Shown here: in pieces, positions 33,853-46,860 of the stretch | Layout: the number at the start of each line of letters is the position of its first letter | Numbering within the stretch: the first letter of the stretch is position 1 | Notes under the pieces: model-generated | Told to the model about the DNA's origin: nothing | Seen by the model: the letters and a program-made list of their open reading frames with translations, nothing else | The model's database searches: none | From: Trochalopteron elliotii | Taxonomy: Eukaryota; Chordata; Aves; Passeriformes; Leiothrichidae | Length of the DNA stretch: 64,000 bases | NCBI GenBank assembly: GCA_024734555.1 | Contig: JANPWX010000614.1 | Coordinates: 1-64,000, forward strand | Reading direction: 5' to 3' | Program-made: the position numbers and the translations under genes

Positions 33853-36800
33853 ACATAGAAGTCAGTGATGGAACACCCTTTGGGTGTGCAAGGACAGGAC
33901 TTCCATCAGGATCATCTCTTCTGTCCCAGACACTGCTCAGCATCACCCTATGGGGTGTGAGGGTCATTTGACCCCTCTTCTCAGCAGCCACAGCCCAGAA
34001 GGAGCAGGGCAGCACCACTGTTCAGTGGGCATGGATACTTCTCAGGGCAGGGCTTCAGCAGTATGTGGTTTCTCCAAACAAGGAGAGGCACAATGTGTCT
34101 GTGTTCCCCAAAAACACTGGGCACAGCCTTCTCAGGCAGGGAACTCCAGGGTTTCCTCTGGCACCTGATTTCTCCTCCACTGAAGTTTTAGGGGCACCTA
34201 AAACTCTGAGGAATTTGGTGACTGGAGTTCTCCATTTATCCTCCCAGGCAGCTCTTCCCTCTTCTTTCATCTCTGCCATCTGGGACTGTTGAGGAAGAAT
34301 GTCTCCCAGCTGGCATCTTGGTGTCCTGCTGGGGCAGATCAGAGAGGCCAGAGCAGAACCACCACCCCATGGTCTGTGCTGAGGAGAGGAGTTGTCTCCC
34401 TCTCTCCCTTTGGATGGGGAATGTCCTAAAATCCTGGCTGAAGGACTGGAGGAAGCCACTCTGCACCTTCACTGAGTCTGATCTCTGAAGGACTTTTCTT
34501 GACTTCCCGTGCTTATGTCACCTCCATGTCCAAAGCAAGAATTCACCTTTCTTATTCCTCTCCCTCTGCCTGGCATGGTCAGCTGGGAACTGGGGACTGC
34601 ACATGGGTTTGGCTGTACCTGGTATGCTGTAGCTGGGTCACCCTGACCTAGTGCCAGGACACCAAGGGCAGTGGAGGGGGCACCACAGATTTGCTCAGAG
34701 ATGCTGCTCATCCTGCCCTACAGACCAGGCAGGGCTTGGAGCACACACCAGCACAGGCATCATTTGGTGGAGGGCTGCAAATCCAGGGGCAGGTCCACAT
34801 CCACCAGCACCCACCCAGCCCTGTCCACCCCTTCCGTGGTGGGGAGTGCTTGACACCAGTGGGAGCTGCCAGAGCCCGTGGGTGACACAGGGCAGGGGGC
34901 TCAGGTGGCAGCAGGGTATGTCACACAGTCCTGGTGGCTGCAGCCAACAGCTATGGGCATTGCAAGGGCAAGAGAGAGAGACTGCAGTGCAAACTGCTTG
35001 GCACTACAAAGCAGTATGTTTTCCAAAATAGCTCTTCAAGGAAAAAATTTTTAATTCAGAAAAGCATCTGAAAAGGCTTTGGTGTGCTCTGGTGCACTCC
35101 CTGTTCCTCCAGCACGGATCCCCCTCCCCGTGCAGCAGCTGGCCCAGCTCGGTGTGCCGGAAGAACTGTGCTGGGACCGGCTGCTGCAGGTGGCGGATGC
35201 CGGCCCACGTGGGAAGGGCCAAAACCACCACCACATTTCCATCCGTGTTTTTTATTTAACAGGTCTTTTCCCAGTATTCAGCTGGGGCAAAGTATTTGAG
35301 ACACAAAGGCGGCAGAAAGAGAGGCCAAGTTTGCAATTTCCCTCCTGCTTTGGGACTGAATTTTGCAGCTGGTTGAAATTTTTCTCATTTCAAAACGCCA
35401 GTGGACATTTTTCATGAAAACCCGGAATTTGGCCAAGGAAAGACACAAAATATGAGAATACTACAGAAAACTCAGTGCTCTTTTTCTGTGTCATCCAGCC
35501 AGCTCCACTCACAAGAGATCATGGGAATTTGGACAGCTGAACCCCAGCCTGAGTGGACAGACAAATGGATCTATGTGTAGAGTATTTTCCATCATTTTGC
35601 TCTGGATAACCAAAGTCCACATAAATAAAAATCGACTGCATCACACAGGAAAACATGGTCCTTCAGTGAAACAGGATCAAGCAAAGAGCATTTTGCTTGG
35701 CCAACAGGGCACAGCTCAGTGCTGGGATGTGGGAATATTCTTCCTGGTGAGGAGCTGAGCCTCTAAGAAGGGGCAAGACCTACTTAGTGTGACCTCTGTC
35801 ATTGTCTGACCTGGTCTTACTTTCCTTGTTCTCCTAAAGCTCTCTGGTACACAGAGCAACTTCTGTCCATGCTACCATGCAGATCCAAGTGAATCTTAGT
35901 AGTGGCTTCAGCTGTCAGAGAGCAGTGATGGTGGCTCTGCCAGCCCATACTCTCCAGTCTTCTGTGGTTAATAACACGGACAAGTCATACTTTGCCACCT
36001 GTGGACATGGTACTAGGCAACTGTGGCCTGCTGTCACTCCTCAGGTGTGGTGACCTGTCCAACTAAGCACATCCTGTCCATCCAACCTGTGCCATACCCT
36101 CTGTCCCATGCCCTTGGTACTGCAACACTCTGTCCATCATCCCTTACCCAAGCATGGTGTTTTACTCGGCACTTTACAACCCTCACAAGTCTCGTTAACA
36201 TCCTAAATTTTGCTTCCTAAGTAAAGCACAGCCTCTGCAATTCCCAGCTCTCCTCCTGTCCTCCCAAAATCCCAACCAGCACTCTTTCACTCACTCAGGC
36301 TCCTTCCAGAGGGCTGTAGGAGCAGGGCAGGGCACACTTTTCCCACTTATGACCATGTCAAACAAGTGTTTGGGGAATTTAGTAGCTCCAAGCCCCTCTT
36401 GTCCCTGCAAAGCTGCAAGAAATGTGCTACTCTTCAATATACCTAGTGTATTTTTACCAGCCTTGGGGGCACTTATTACATCAGCGTTAACCACCTGTCA
36501 TTTGTTTATTTGTTCTTATAGTCCTTCATCCAACCTATCTATCTCCTTGTTCATCTTTACAAGGGCACAGTTCTCTGGTTAAGCACATGCTTCCTGTGTG
36601 CACGGGATATGCAGCACCTGTGTGGGGTCTGGGGGCACAGGGAGGCGGGGGGCTCAGTTCAGCAGGGCCTGGGGAGCAGGGAGACAGCCTTCCAGATCGG
36701 CTGTACAGGGGGAACATGAGGAAACCATTAATCGATGGGCTGGCCCGTGCCGTGTTTTCCTAAGGAAGAGCCGAAGACGGGGAACAGCTGGGGTCAGCGG

Positions 36801-39014
36801 GGCACCATCTGGAGAAACCTGTCAGCTCCCTCCTGCTGGGTTTTTCCCACCTCAGTGGCAATGGAGAGGATGAGGCAAGAGGGAAGAGCGGCCCCCACCG
36901 GCACCCTGGGGATGGGGGATCCTGCCGCAGCCCCGGACCTGCACATGCCCCGGGCTGGCTCCGAGGCATCGCTGTGGTGTTGTGCCAGGAGGTTTGCCAG
37001 CGGCACAGGAGTCATGGCACAAAGAGAACATCCCGCCCAGGGGTGCTGCTGCCCCATCAGAGCCGTACCAGTACCCCCATGCCTTGGGCTCAGCATCCTT
37101 TTGCAGAAATCAATGATTTCTCTGCATGGGGCAGGATCAGACCCTCAGCATCCATCGAAGCTGGTCCTCTATTTACACAGCCACAGTAACACTCAATAAA
37201 CAGACAATGTTTTCATCTTGGACAAGCTGCTCTACTCCAAAATCTTGGAGAACCAGCCTCTCCACTGTCAAAATAAATACCACACACTGCTTCCCCCCGA
37301 CACACCCACACAATGGGAAACCACTGCTGTGCAGGAGCAGGGAGAGGTGGCACTTCCAGAAGATGGCTGGTCCTGCAGTGGCCAGCCCAGGCACACACAG
37401 TCACCAGCTGACCCCTGGGTTGGCCACAGTGGGGATCACGGTCCTGCTCACAGCAGAGGGAGTGAGGAGATGAAGATGAGCAGAGCAAACCCAGCTCAGC
37501 ACATCCGAGGAGTCTGGAGGTGCTTGGGTTGTGTGTCTCCCTGGCACCGACATCCCCACAGAAACCTCTGCAGCAGCAGTGGTTAAAGCCAGGTGCTGCA
37601 TCCTGCCTGTCCCTTGCTGTCCCCTGCCTGTGTCCTGCCAGATAGATGACAATGGGAGCAAATAGTCTCCAGTGCTCAAAGCTCCAGGACTGTCACTATG
37701 CTATGGGTCACTAACCTGACCTCAGGGCCATTTGCGGCTTTTGGTATGTGGTGACTCTTGAGTGTCCCTTCCCAGCCCTGCTGGCCACCCATGCTGTGAT
37801 CCCTGTGGCCCCGGGACAGGGTTGGTGCTGCTCAGGGCAGTGTCCTGGGAGCCCTGGGTGCTCCTCATGCGGGGGCAGCTGGGGTTTGCTCATCTATCAG
37901 GAAATCCAGCAGACCCCAACAGGCTCTAGCTGGCATCTTGAGCCAGAAATGGAGTGACTTTGGCCAGCACACACATACAGACTGTCCCTTTTCCAGCAAA
38001 ACCAGATGGTACCTGGAGCTGGGAGAGAGGCAGGGTGGCCAAAGGGGGCCGTTGGAGTGGCCAGGCAGTGCTGCCTCCGCACCAGCAAGGCTCAGTCATT
38101 CCCATGCCCTGCCCAAATCTGAACCACTGGCAGCAGCCCCCAGGATGTTGGACCCCACCTCCATCCCCATCCCTATCCCTTGCTCCTCACTTCCTGAGCA
38201 ATCCCTTCCTGTCAACCTGCTGGCTGTAGGGGGAAATTCCTGGTCCTGACTGTTATGCAAAATTAGCTCTCAGGGAACACCTGGTGAAATCGTGGGGCCT
38301 TCGTCTGCTCCGGGTGCTTTCAGACTTTTCCCTGGCATCCAGTGGGATGGCCATAAATCTCCGCTACTGCCTCCAAGTCGAACATTTCCTCTGAGCCCCA
38401 TTATTAATTTTCTGAAAGATCCCATAAACCCCCAGATGGAAAAATATGGACATATTTGCACATGTGCCGTAAAACACATTGCCCCATCTATTTCAAATGG
38501 ATGTGGCAATATATAAAACATACTTAGGGCATGAGCCAGGTTTCACGGTATTTAAACAAGGCAGCATGATGTAATTGGAATTTACAGTGTAAGAGCAGAT
38601 TGAAGCTGGGCCACGGGTGCATACCATATATCTCGGATCTCCTGAAGATTTGGCGTGCACTAGAATGACAAATACCTTTTGTACTTGTCACCTATATTTT
38701 AAGTGGGTGAACAGCTCCTTTCACGAAATATAGTGATTGGAAAATATATACTTTTTCCATCTGAATTTTGGAGCCTCTCAGGAGAGGAGAGATCTGCCCT
38801 GTTCCCTGTAAAGAGCATGATTCCTAGGGATGCAGGTGTCTCAGGGCTTTGTTTCCCTTGTCCCCCAGCCCAGATGGCTCCTGTCCCTGGGAAGAACAGT
38901 GCCACCACATCTCCCACTGCGTGGCCTCAATGGTGGGGATGAGGACCTCGGAGACTCCATGGTGTGGGGATGAAGACCTGCTGCCCATAGCCACTGTCCA
39001 AGGCCAGAGTGGAT
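33853..39014. other. Gene-free DNA with AT-rich blocks
   Basis: No coding gene recognised. AT-rich blocks of possible regulatory interest lie at about 35.02-35.45 kb (TTTTTAATTCAG, GTTTTTTATTTAACAGG), 36.45-36.56 kb and 38.38-38.76 kb. Near 36.73 kb a small CpG-retaining stretch holds CCATTAATCGATGGG. The remainder is ordinary GC-rich sequence. Confidence 0.5.
38380..38760. promoter_or_regulatory. Candidate regulatory block, AT-rich
   Basis: About 380 bp with CCATTATTAATTTTC, GGCAATATATAAAACA, GATGTAATTGGAATTTACAG, CTTGTCACCTATATTTTAAG and GATTGGAAAATATATAC, in a GC-rich setting. It has no repeat structure and no open frame. Typical look of a conserved developmental element; conservation is not verifiable here. 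Confidence 0.33.
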
Positions 39015-39120
39015 CCGTTTCTGACCAATCTGGCCTAGTGGAAAGTGTTCCTGTCCATGGCAGGGGGTTAGAAAGGGACGTTCTTTAAGGTCTCTTCTAA
39101 GTCAAACCATTCTATGATTC
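39015..39120 (+). repeat. CR1 LINE 3' end, plus orientation
   Basis: GGCCTAGTGGAAAGTGTTCC, CCATGGCAGGGGGTTAGAAA, TTTAAGGTCTCTTCTAAGTC and a terminal CCATTCTATGATTCC. Confidence 0.9.
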
Positions 39121-42100
39121 CCTGGAGCAGGAGAGGGCAGTGAGCCTCAAATGCTGCTCTCCACTGCTGGGATGAGCAGCTGGAGCTTCAGGGGCTGCTG
39201 GCAGGGGCATAGGCAGGAGCTGGTACAGGAGAGAGCAGCCAATGGAAGTGGTGTCACCATCAGATCCCAAAAAAAATGCTGTGGAGAAGCCTTTCAGGTA
39301 CCTCCACCTCCCTGCAGTGATGGTAGTATCAGGGCAAGTGGTGGGAACCACTCCACAACCAGGCCATGGGAGGCTGATGGCAGAGTAGGGGATGTTTAGG
39401 GACCACCCAAGCTGTCCCCATCACCAGTGCAAGCACTCCTCTGCCACCCATCCCAGGACAGGAGGGTAGATGGGCACAGCAAGGCTGGGAAGTTTTTGAC
39501 TCCACCAGTCCAATTCCTCCCAGCAAGGTCCTGATCTTTCCCTTCTCTGCACCCCATGGTGCTTGCCAATGTTGGGAATTTTGGGGAGGTGGGGGTTGCT
39601 AAGGGACTGCAGACATGCCACTCTTTGCCTGCTGCTCTTTGATACTGACCCAGCTGGGAGAGACCCGCTGGCACAGACCAGTCTGCACCTTGGTGGTGCC
39701 ACATGTTTAGGGCAGGGACATAGTTATGGGCCCTGTCCAAGGGACAGGATACCCCATGGCCTGGAAATCCCCCTAAGATCCCCCAGTCAAAGGGAAAGGC
39801 AAAAAAGGGAAAGGTAAAAGACACCAAATGGTAAAAAATTGAATTTTACTCATAGAAGAACTGGTGGCTCCATCCTAGCCAGTGCCACTGGTGGGCTGTG
39901 GGCACAGGGCTGATGGTAGCCTGATCACCAAGCTCAAGCATGCCAGGGTGCTGCAGGGCACTGAGGTGGCTGTGGGCACTCAGAAGGGTCCTAGGGAACT
40001 CATCTGCAAGCTGAGAACAGTAAGAAGGAGCCAGGAGCCTCAGCACAGAGTCCCCTGTTCCTGCCAGGCTCAAGCAGGGCTGGTGCATCTGGTCTGCTCA
40101 AACTCATTGTACCTCTCTCCACCCCCATTTGAGCATTCAGAAAGTTCGGATGAAAAAGTTTTGAAAAATTAATAAATCAGGTCCTTCCCTTCCGGCAGGA
40201 GGAAAACCCCTCCAAAAAATGTCAGTTAGAAATAATCCAAGTGATTTGTTTGGAAAATTTTGAAGTGCAGGTCCTCCTGAGAGCCAGAACAGTCTCTCAG
40301 CCTTGCTCTGCAGAGCCAGGAACCAAAAGCCAAGACCCTGCTCCAGGGCAGGAAGCCTGGATGCTCTCATAGCCATGGCTCAGGCTGGAGCCCAAAGGAG
40401 CTGCAGGCCACCTGCAGCCCAGCCAGGACTGGGAGCCCACCTGGAGCCTCCCCAGGGCTTTCCAAATGCAGGGATTCAGCTTCAGGGGGCTGGGCTAGAT
40501 GCTGAGGAGAGGGACAGTCAGCTGGCTCAGTTCAGGCAAACTGGCTTTTTCAGAGGGTAAAACCAGCTGGACTGGGGATTTCCTAACCAGCTCTTGAGAA
40601 CCAAGCATGGTGCTGGACATGGCTGAGACACGGGACTGATGTTTGCTTCCTGCTGGTGTGGAAACCAGGCTACTGCTCCTGGGCTGTCATCCTATGGGAT
40701 CTTTTCCTGCTCCAGAGCTCCAGACTGAATTCCTGCTCATGAATGAGCTGAACTGCTCTGCAGAAGCACATGAGCAGCCATTAGCTGGACAGTACTTGTG
40801 GTTTCTTGAGATGTCCTCTATCATGTTCTGAAGGGCTCTTACTGCCAGACAGAAGGTCTCTGAGGGTTTCTCGTGAGCTTCAAGTGTGTACAGCAAAAAC
40901 TGCTCAGCAAGGTCGTGTGTGTGCACCCCAGCCCCCAGACCTCTCAGAGACCCAGATATCAGAGGATGTTGATCATCAGATCTCTGAAAGCTGGCAGCCT
41001 TTCCATCATCACCACAAGGGAGGCACCTGGAACCACTTCCCAGGCTGGGGAGCATGAACCTCACCAGACCAAAGCATCAACCTCACCTGCTGAATTTTTG
41101 GCTTTCTGCTAATAATGGGATGTGTCCTGCAAAGGGCCTTGTGCTGAGTGCTGGCAGAGGTGTTTGGCTCTTCAGGTGCTCTGGAGCCAGTGGCAGGACT
41201 CTCGAGTGGGTTTAATGATGTAGAGCTGCCTTCTACCACCCTCACTGCCTCTTAATGGCACATTTCTCTGCGATGAGCTCTTTCAGGCCTGTTGTGGCCA
41301 TACACAGGTTGTGATCAGGTTCTTCTCTAGGCTGACTGCAGTGGTCAGACAATGTTTTGCCTCTTTAACTCGATGGGGAACAAGAAGGCAGCAAAATGAA
41401 CTTTTCTTGGCCACTTCTGTGGACTTATTTCTCCTGGTCCCATCAGAGATGCAGGAAGAGGAGAAAGCAAATGGTTTCAGTCCTGTGGCTTTACCTAAAG
41501 AGTCTACAAACCACCCTTCCACCACAACAGGAAAGGTGGAATTGCAAGAGGCTGGGAGCATTCAAACCCAGACAAAGCAGCTCTGACAAAAGGATGGAGC
41601 TGGAGGTGATGGCTCAGGAGGGGACAGTGTGGATAATAAGCACAGCACTAGCAATTCTGTCTGAAGAGATTGCAGAGGTGGCAGCTCTAGGCCATCAAAG
41701 GCCCGTGAAGCCCTTCCCTGTGTGGCACACAGTGGGCACTGAGGCTACAGGCCTGACCAGCACATTAGCAGGAGTCAAGGAACTTGATAGAGAAACCACA
41801 TTTCCATATATCTGGGCCATCCTTTCACATTCTCACCACCCTCCTCCATCTTTCTCTCATTCTTCTCTCTCACCTTTGACCTCTCCCTTCCTCCCGCCAA
41901 ACTTTCTCTTTTCCCAAGTTTCTTGCTGTTTGGCTGCTCATTCTCCCACTCCTGTCAGGGATGATAAATCACCTCTACAGATGAGCGTCATCAACATACC
42001 AGACTCATCTTCCCTCTGACCTCTTTGGCTCTGAGTCACTTCCAGGAGGTAAGAACTGGACCCAATTACACTGGAGAGGAGATAACCAGTCAACCCATAG

Positions 42101-43805
42101 AAGCAGGAACTGGTCCATTTCCCTTTTTTCCTCCAATCACAAATCTTGTCCTGGCCAGTCCTACATGTGTAGTGAAGACTGCATGTCCCTCTGGCCATCA
42201 TGCTATGCATCCAGCTGGGGCACTTCACGATGAAGAGATGCCCATGTAGACATGCCGCTCTCTTTCTCTTGATCTCCCTCACCTTGCTCCCTCCTTTCCC
42301 TTCCCCTGACACACATCTGCTCATATAGTTCCAGAGAATTTGTTTCATATCACCATTGAGCCATTTGTTTCTTTCCAGAGAGTTAAAAGCCTGTCTTCCT
42401 TGATTTAGTGAGTTAAGAGTGCTTAGGAGGAAGCGGAGAGAAGAAAAGAATGAAAGAAATAAAATAATGAAAAAAAGGTATTGGGAACATCTGGAGTTGC
42501 TCTTAAGCAAGATGCAATATTCTTGGCCAGATGCTGAATGACTGGCTTCTACATGGGAAACGCCAACATGTCAGATGTTGAAATCCCACCCGACACTCTA
42601 TTCCTTACCTTCCCTCCCCTCTTCCTTGTCCTGCTCTGTTTGTGCTGCCCACATCATCCCCCTGGGATGGCACCCAGAGGAAGGGGTAGTTTGTCTGGGA
42701 CCTTGGGTGTCATTGTGAGGCACCAATGGGCCAAGCTTGTCACTTGAAAACCACTGGTTCACCAAGCAGAGGGCTGTGGGGAGGCTGGGTGATCTTACAG
42801 TGGTGCTGCTTGCGCTGGATGAGGCAGAGCCAGGCAAGGGAGGAGGAAGGGTTCCAAGGAGCTGGGAACAGGGCTTCAGCAGGCAAAGACATCTGGGATC
42901 TTCTGGCAGCAAAGCTTTCCCAGAGAGGCAAAGACTTTCAATCCTTTGGTGAGCAGAGCTGAGCAGAGAGCTGCTAGCGAGGCAGGGAGGGCACCGGCAC
43001 ACTGGAGGCCACAGAGCCGCTTCCCTGGAAACAGGGAAGATCCTGGACACACTGGTCATTCTGACTCACCAGCGTCAGTGCAAACGATTCTGGGGATTTA
43101 TCCCAGCTTCAGGGCTGGCTGGGGGAGCGGGGAAGGTGGGCCAACAAGAGGTGGTGTAGCCGAGGGGGTGACATCCATCCTGAGCCGGACACGCTCCATG
43201 TACCACAGCACAGCTGGAGCTGTCACCTCTCCTGGCTGGACCTGGCACAGCTGCCCGAGCACTCAGCTCCTGGGGGTGCCCCTCTGCAGCACCCTGGATG
43301 TAGTCCATCACTCCCACCCTGTGGTTCCCATCCGTCACTTGAGCACATCCAACAGCACCACACAGAGGTACTTGGGAGTTAAATATTCCTTCTGCCCACC
43401 ACTGGTGTATAAATTATGAGCCACAATGTGAAAAAGCAAAATAGGGAGTTGATCAGAGGAAAGTCTTCATTGACTGTTCAGAAGGAGGACTGGCACCCCA
43501 GGAGAAGAGCAGTGCTGGGTGGCACCTGCCATGCTGGGCCAGTTCCTTCTCCATGCTGGGTGTTCTGCAGAGGCTGAGGTCCATCCACCTGTGCCTGACC
43601 CAGCCTCTGGCCTCAGCTCCCAGTGCTGTTACTTCAGGGCCAACCCATGGCCTCTTCTAACCTGCTGCACTTCAGCATCCTACAACCCAGGGCTCTGCTG
43701 GTCCAGGGCAGTCACCATGTCCAGACCAAAGGACCATCCTCCTCCTCCTCCTTCAATCATACTGTCATGAGAATTAATAAGGAAAGAGAAGATGTGGCTG
43801 CCCCA
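39121..43805. other. Gene-free DNA
   Basis: No exon, RNA gene or repeat family recognised. AT-rich stretches at 39.78-39.86 and 40.14-40.27 kb and a pyrimidine-rich tract at about 41.82-41.92 kb are the only compositional landmarks. Confidence 0.45.
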
Positions 43806-43940
43806 TTCCTGGAAGTGTTCAGCCCAGGCTGGGACAGGACTCTGAGCAAACTGATCGAGTAAAAGGGGTCCCTGCCCATGGCAGGGGGTGGAATTACATG
43901 ACCTTTAAGGTCCCTTCAACCTAAACCATTCTATGGTTCT
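43806..43940 (+). repeat. CR1 LINE 3' end, plus orientation
   Basis: TTCCTGGAAGTGTTCAGCCC, GTCCCTGCCCATGGCAGGGG, TGACCTTTAAGGTCCCTTCA and a terminal CTAAACCATTCTATGGTTCT. Confidence 0.9.
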
Positions 43941-45429
43941 GCTGTCAGTCCAGCCCTGGTGCTGTCTAGGGTCTTGTAGTTGGCTTTCTGCTTCCAAATC
44001 TCATTACGGTGGGTACCAGGAACCCAGGGTTTATGGCCAGTTGTATGGAGGTTTTGCAAACTGGAATCTATCCTCATGGCTCAGCACTGTCCACGTACTA
44101 GGAGGAGCCCTCCAGGGCTCATGGAGGGCCTCCCACACATCAGAGACTACGCTTGGTGCAGGATGACCACCAATGTCTTCCTACTGAGCTGAACCAGGTT
44201 AAAAAGAGATCTGCCTCCCAGTGAGAGAGGGAAAAGGAGGGTGGAGAAGTAAAGGACAGCTGATCCAACCCTCCCATCACCAAACTCTGCCTGCATGTGT
44301 CACCTCAGCAGGCATTGTACGGTGATGGTTGGGATCTGCCCACAAGAGGCTCGGAGTCACACCAGCAGTGCCCATGGGCAGGCAAACACTCATGTTGGAG
44401 AGGGGTCACTTTGGGTGCTGCTCTCCCCAACTTCCTGCTAGTTGGAGGGTCCCAAAGCCCACTCGGGGCCTTATTAATGCTTGAAGAAATTGAGTAACCA
44501 CAGGTAGAAGGAGCATCTTCCACCTCTTCAGAGCAGGGACAGGTATCACCTTAGCCAGCAGACCAAGGCACATGTCTGGGTCTGCCTACAGCCTTCTCTG
44601 CACATATTTCTTTTTTCTGGACCAAAAAGTAATAGCTGGAAGGCTGAGAGCACAGTCATATTCCACTCTTGGGACCTCTCCATTTCTCCATGGCCCATAG
44701 CCCCCACTACTCCTCACAGGCAGCATGGCAGAAAGACACACAGTCCTACCATCTCTTCTGGTCCCAGCCCTGCAGGTCCCGGGCTGGGTTTCCCATGGCC
44801 AGGACAGTGGGGATCTGCTGAGGAGGTGTCAGCTCTCCCAGCTGATCAGTACAGGCCTGCAGCAGAAGGGCTTTGTCCTTGCCATGGCCTGGTGCATCAG
44901 CAGGGAAAGTCTGGGGGAGAACAGATGGCAGCTGGTCAGGGGTCACCTTCTCTAGGTGCCCAGAGCCTTCAGCCCGAAGTGACAGCAAAGTTTTGTGCTC
45001 CCTCCTGCTGTGTGTGGGGAAATTTATGGTCCTTAATCCAAAGAAGGGTGACCAGGATATGATCTGTATGGAAACAGAAGCAACTCCAAGGAGTAAATCA
45101 AGCCCTGGTCCCCTTTCTGGAGGATCACCCTCCCCAGACTACCTGGGAAAGCCTCTGACCCTCCATCTCTCCACAAGGATGGGTTTAGAGGGTCCAGCCC
45201 TCTGTTACATGGGGCTCCCTTCCCCTTGGAGCGAGCTGCCCTCCAAAGGTGAAGGTGGTGTGGAGTGGGGTGACAGAGGACCAGACAAGCAAGATCCCCA
45301 GTGAAACCTGCACGGGGTGTCCCCACGCCCGTGCCCACACCCCACGGCAGCGGGGCCGGGCACCGGGCGGGAGGGGAGGGCAGTGCCCGGGCAGCCGGGC
45401 TCAGGTGGCCGCAGCCGGGGCGTGGGGGC

Positions 45430-45690
45430 GGGCCCGTGATAATGACAACCAGGTGAGCGGGCGGCGATAAACCCCCAGGAATGCGGCGGCGGCGGCAGCT
45501 GCCGGCCCGCGAGTCGCTCAGCCCTTGGATGGGCCAATTAAGTAAATAGAAAATTTGGAGCGCGGGATCAAAGCCCGAACGCGCGGGCTTTATTTATATG
45601 GAAAAGGTCAGATTATATTGGCAGATGTGTTAAAGGAGCGAGGAGAAAAAAGCCTTTCGAAAACATTGGCCCTGATTTGAGGTTTCCTGA
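45430..45690. promoter_or_regulatory. CpG-rich plus AT-rich composite element; strong regulatory candidate
   Basis: A GC-rich left half with a CGG run (45482-45496) and GTGATAATGACAACC passes abruptly into GGCCAATTAAGTAAATAG, GCGGGATCAAAGCCCG, GGGCTTTATTTATATGG and CAGATTATATTGGCAG. ATCAAAG matches a TCF/LEF-type word and CCAAT plus TAAT cores are clustered. It is unmethylated-looking (CpG retained), has no repeat, and is not a coding frame. It could be an enhancer or the promoter of an unannotated transcript. Confidence 0.4.
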
Positions 45691-46599
45691 CGGGCGGGAC
45701 GGGGTTTTTTCTTTCTTTTCGGGCCACGGGTGCGTTGGAGTGCTGGCAGCGCGCTGGGGGCAGCCGGGAAGGGCATGTCTGGCGCTGGGCTCACTGCCCC
45801 TGCCCACCCACCTCCTGGACCCTCTGCCAGGAGCACAAACCCCAGCAACAGGGTCCTTCTGGCTCAGACCACCACCTTATACTCGGTGATCCCCCAGGTG
45901 ATGCGGAGTTGGTCTCCAAGGTGGACCTTGACAGGTTCTGCCCAGTTCTGCCCAGTGCTTCACCCCCCTATTACCCCCAGCAGCTCCATCAGTCCTGGAC
46001 TCTGCACTCCGAGGTTATGTTCCCATCCCCGCAGTGTCACCTTGGGTGTCCCTGGCAGTCACTGTCTATCCCAGATCGCTGTCCCACCACTGCTCTGCTG
46101 CCTTTTTGGTTTTCTCGGCTTGCAGAGTAGGGAAATCCACCTGTGTGATGTTCCCCCAGGAACAGCAGAGTGCCCGGCATCGCCTTGCGCTGCGCATCCT
46201 GCTCCTGGAGGGCAAGGAGGACTCCGGGATCAACTGTCATCTATGAGCCTGGGGACATCCCCACTGCCCTCAGCACTACCAGCAGTGTTTTGGAGCTGAT
46301 GGTAAGGCTGGCACTGGAATGGGTCCCCTCGGATTGCCCTCCAAATCACCACCTCCCCACTGGTGCTTGGCCAGCATGGCAAGTGGGGGCAAACATCGCC
46401 TCCTTTAGAACTCCAAAACTGCAGAAGGATGCCGACTTCAGCATCCCGCATCCCCAGGCTTTGCCCTGCTTCCCAGAAGCAGCGTGGGGGTCCCAGCTGA
46501 GGAAACTGAGGCAGGGGGCTGGGAGGGGAGAGGGGTTATGTGGTGCAAGCAGTGGAGAGCGGCAGCATCCAGCAGCAAGGTGGGGAGGTGGCAGGAGGG

Positions 46600-46860
46600 A
46601 CCTGCGATGGGGGAATAGAGGAATGCCTTCGCCCGGGCAGGAAATTGTTGGGCTCGGAGAGCGCGGGACCCGCCTGCTAAGAAAACAAGCGGAGGCCGAG
46701 AGGCAGCGGGGGCGCAGCGCCGGCGGGGGGGCAGGAAGGGGGCTCCGGGGGCAGGAATGCCGGCTATGCTCCCGCTCCAGGCAGGTGTGCTGCAGCCACG
46801 GCTGGACCTGCTGCCGGACCCGCTGCCAGCCGTGCCAAAACTGCAGTTCGGCCATGGGAC
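46600..46860. other. CpG-rich segment without assigned function
   Basis: Local CpG density rises sharply (GCGCGGGACCCGCC, GGGGCGCAGCGCCGGCGGGG). A long open frame crosses it on the plus strand (about 46170-46970), but the frame has no recognised domain, its composition merely follows the GC content, and no splice context was identified. I regard it as non-coding. Confidence 0.3.

Noticed and set aside
45000..45240. Possible additional CR1 fragment
   Set aside because: Some CR1-like words but no ordered match to the CR1 tail, and no ATTCTATG-type terminus.
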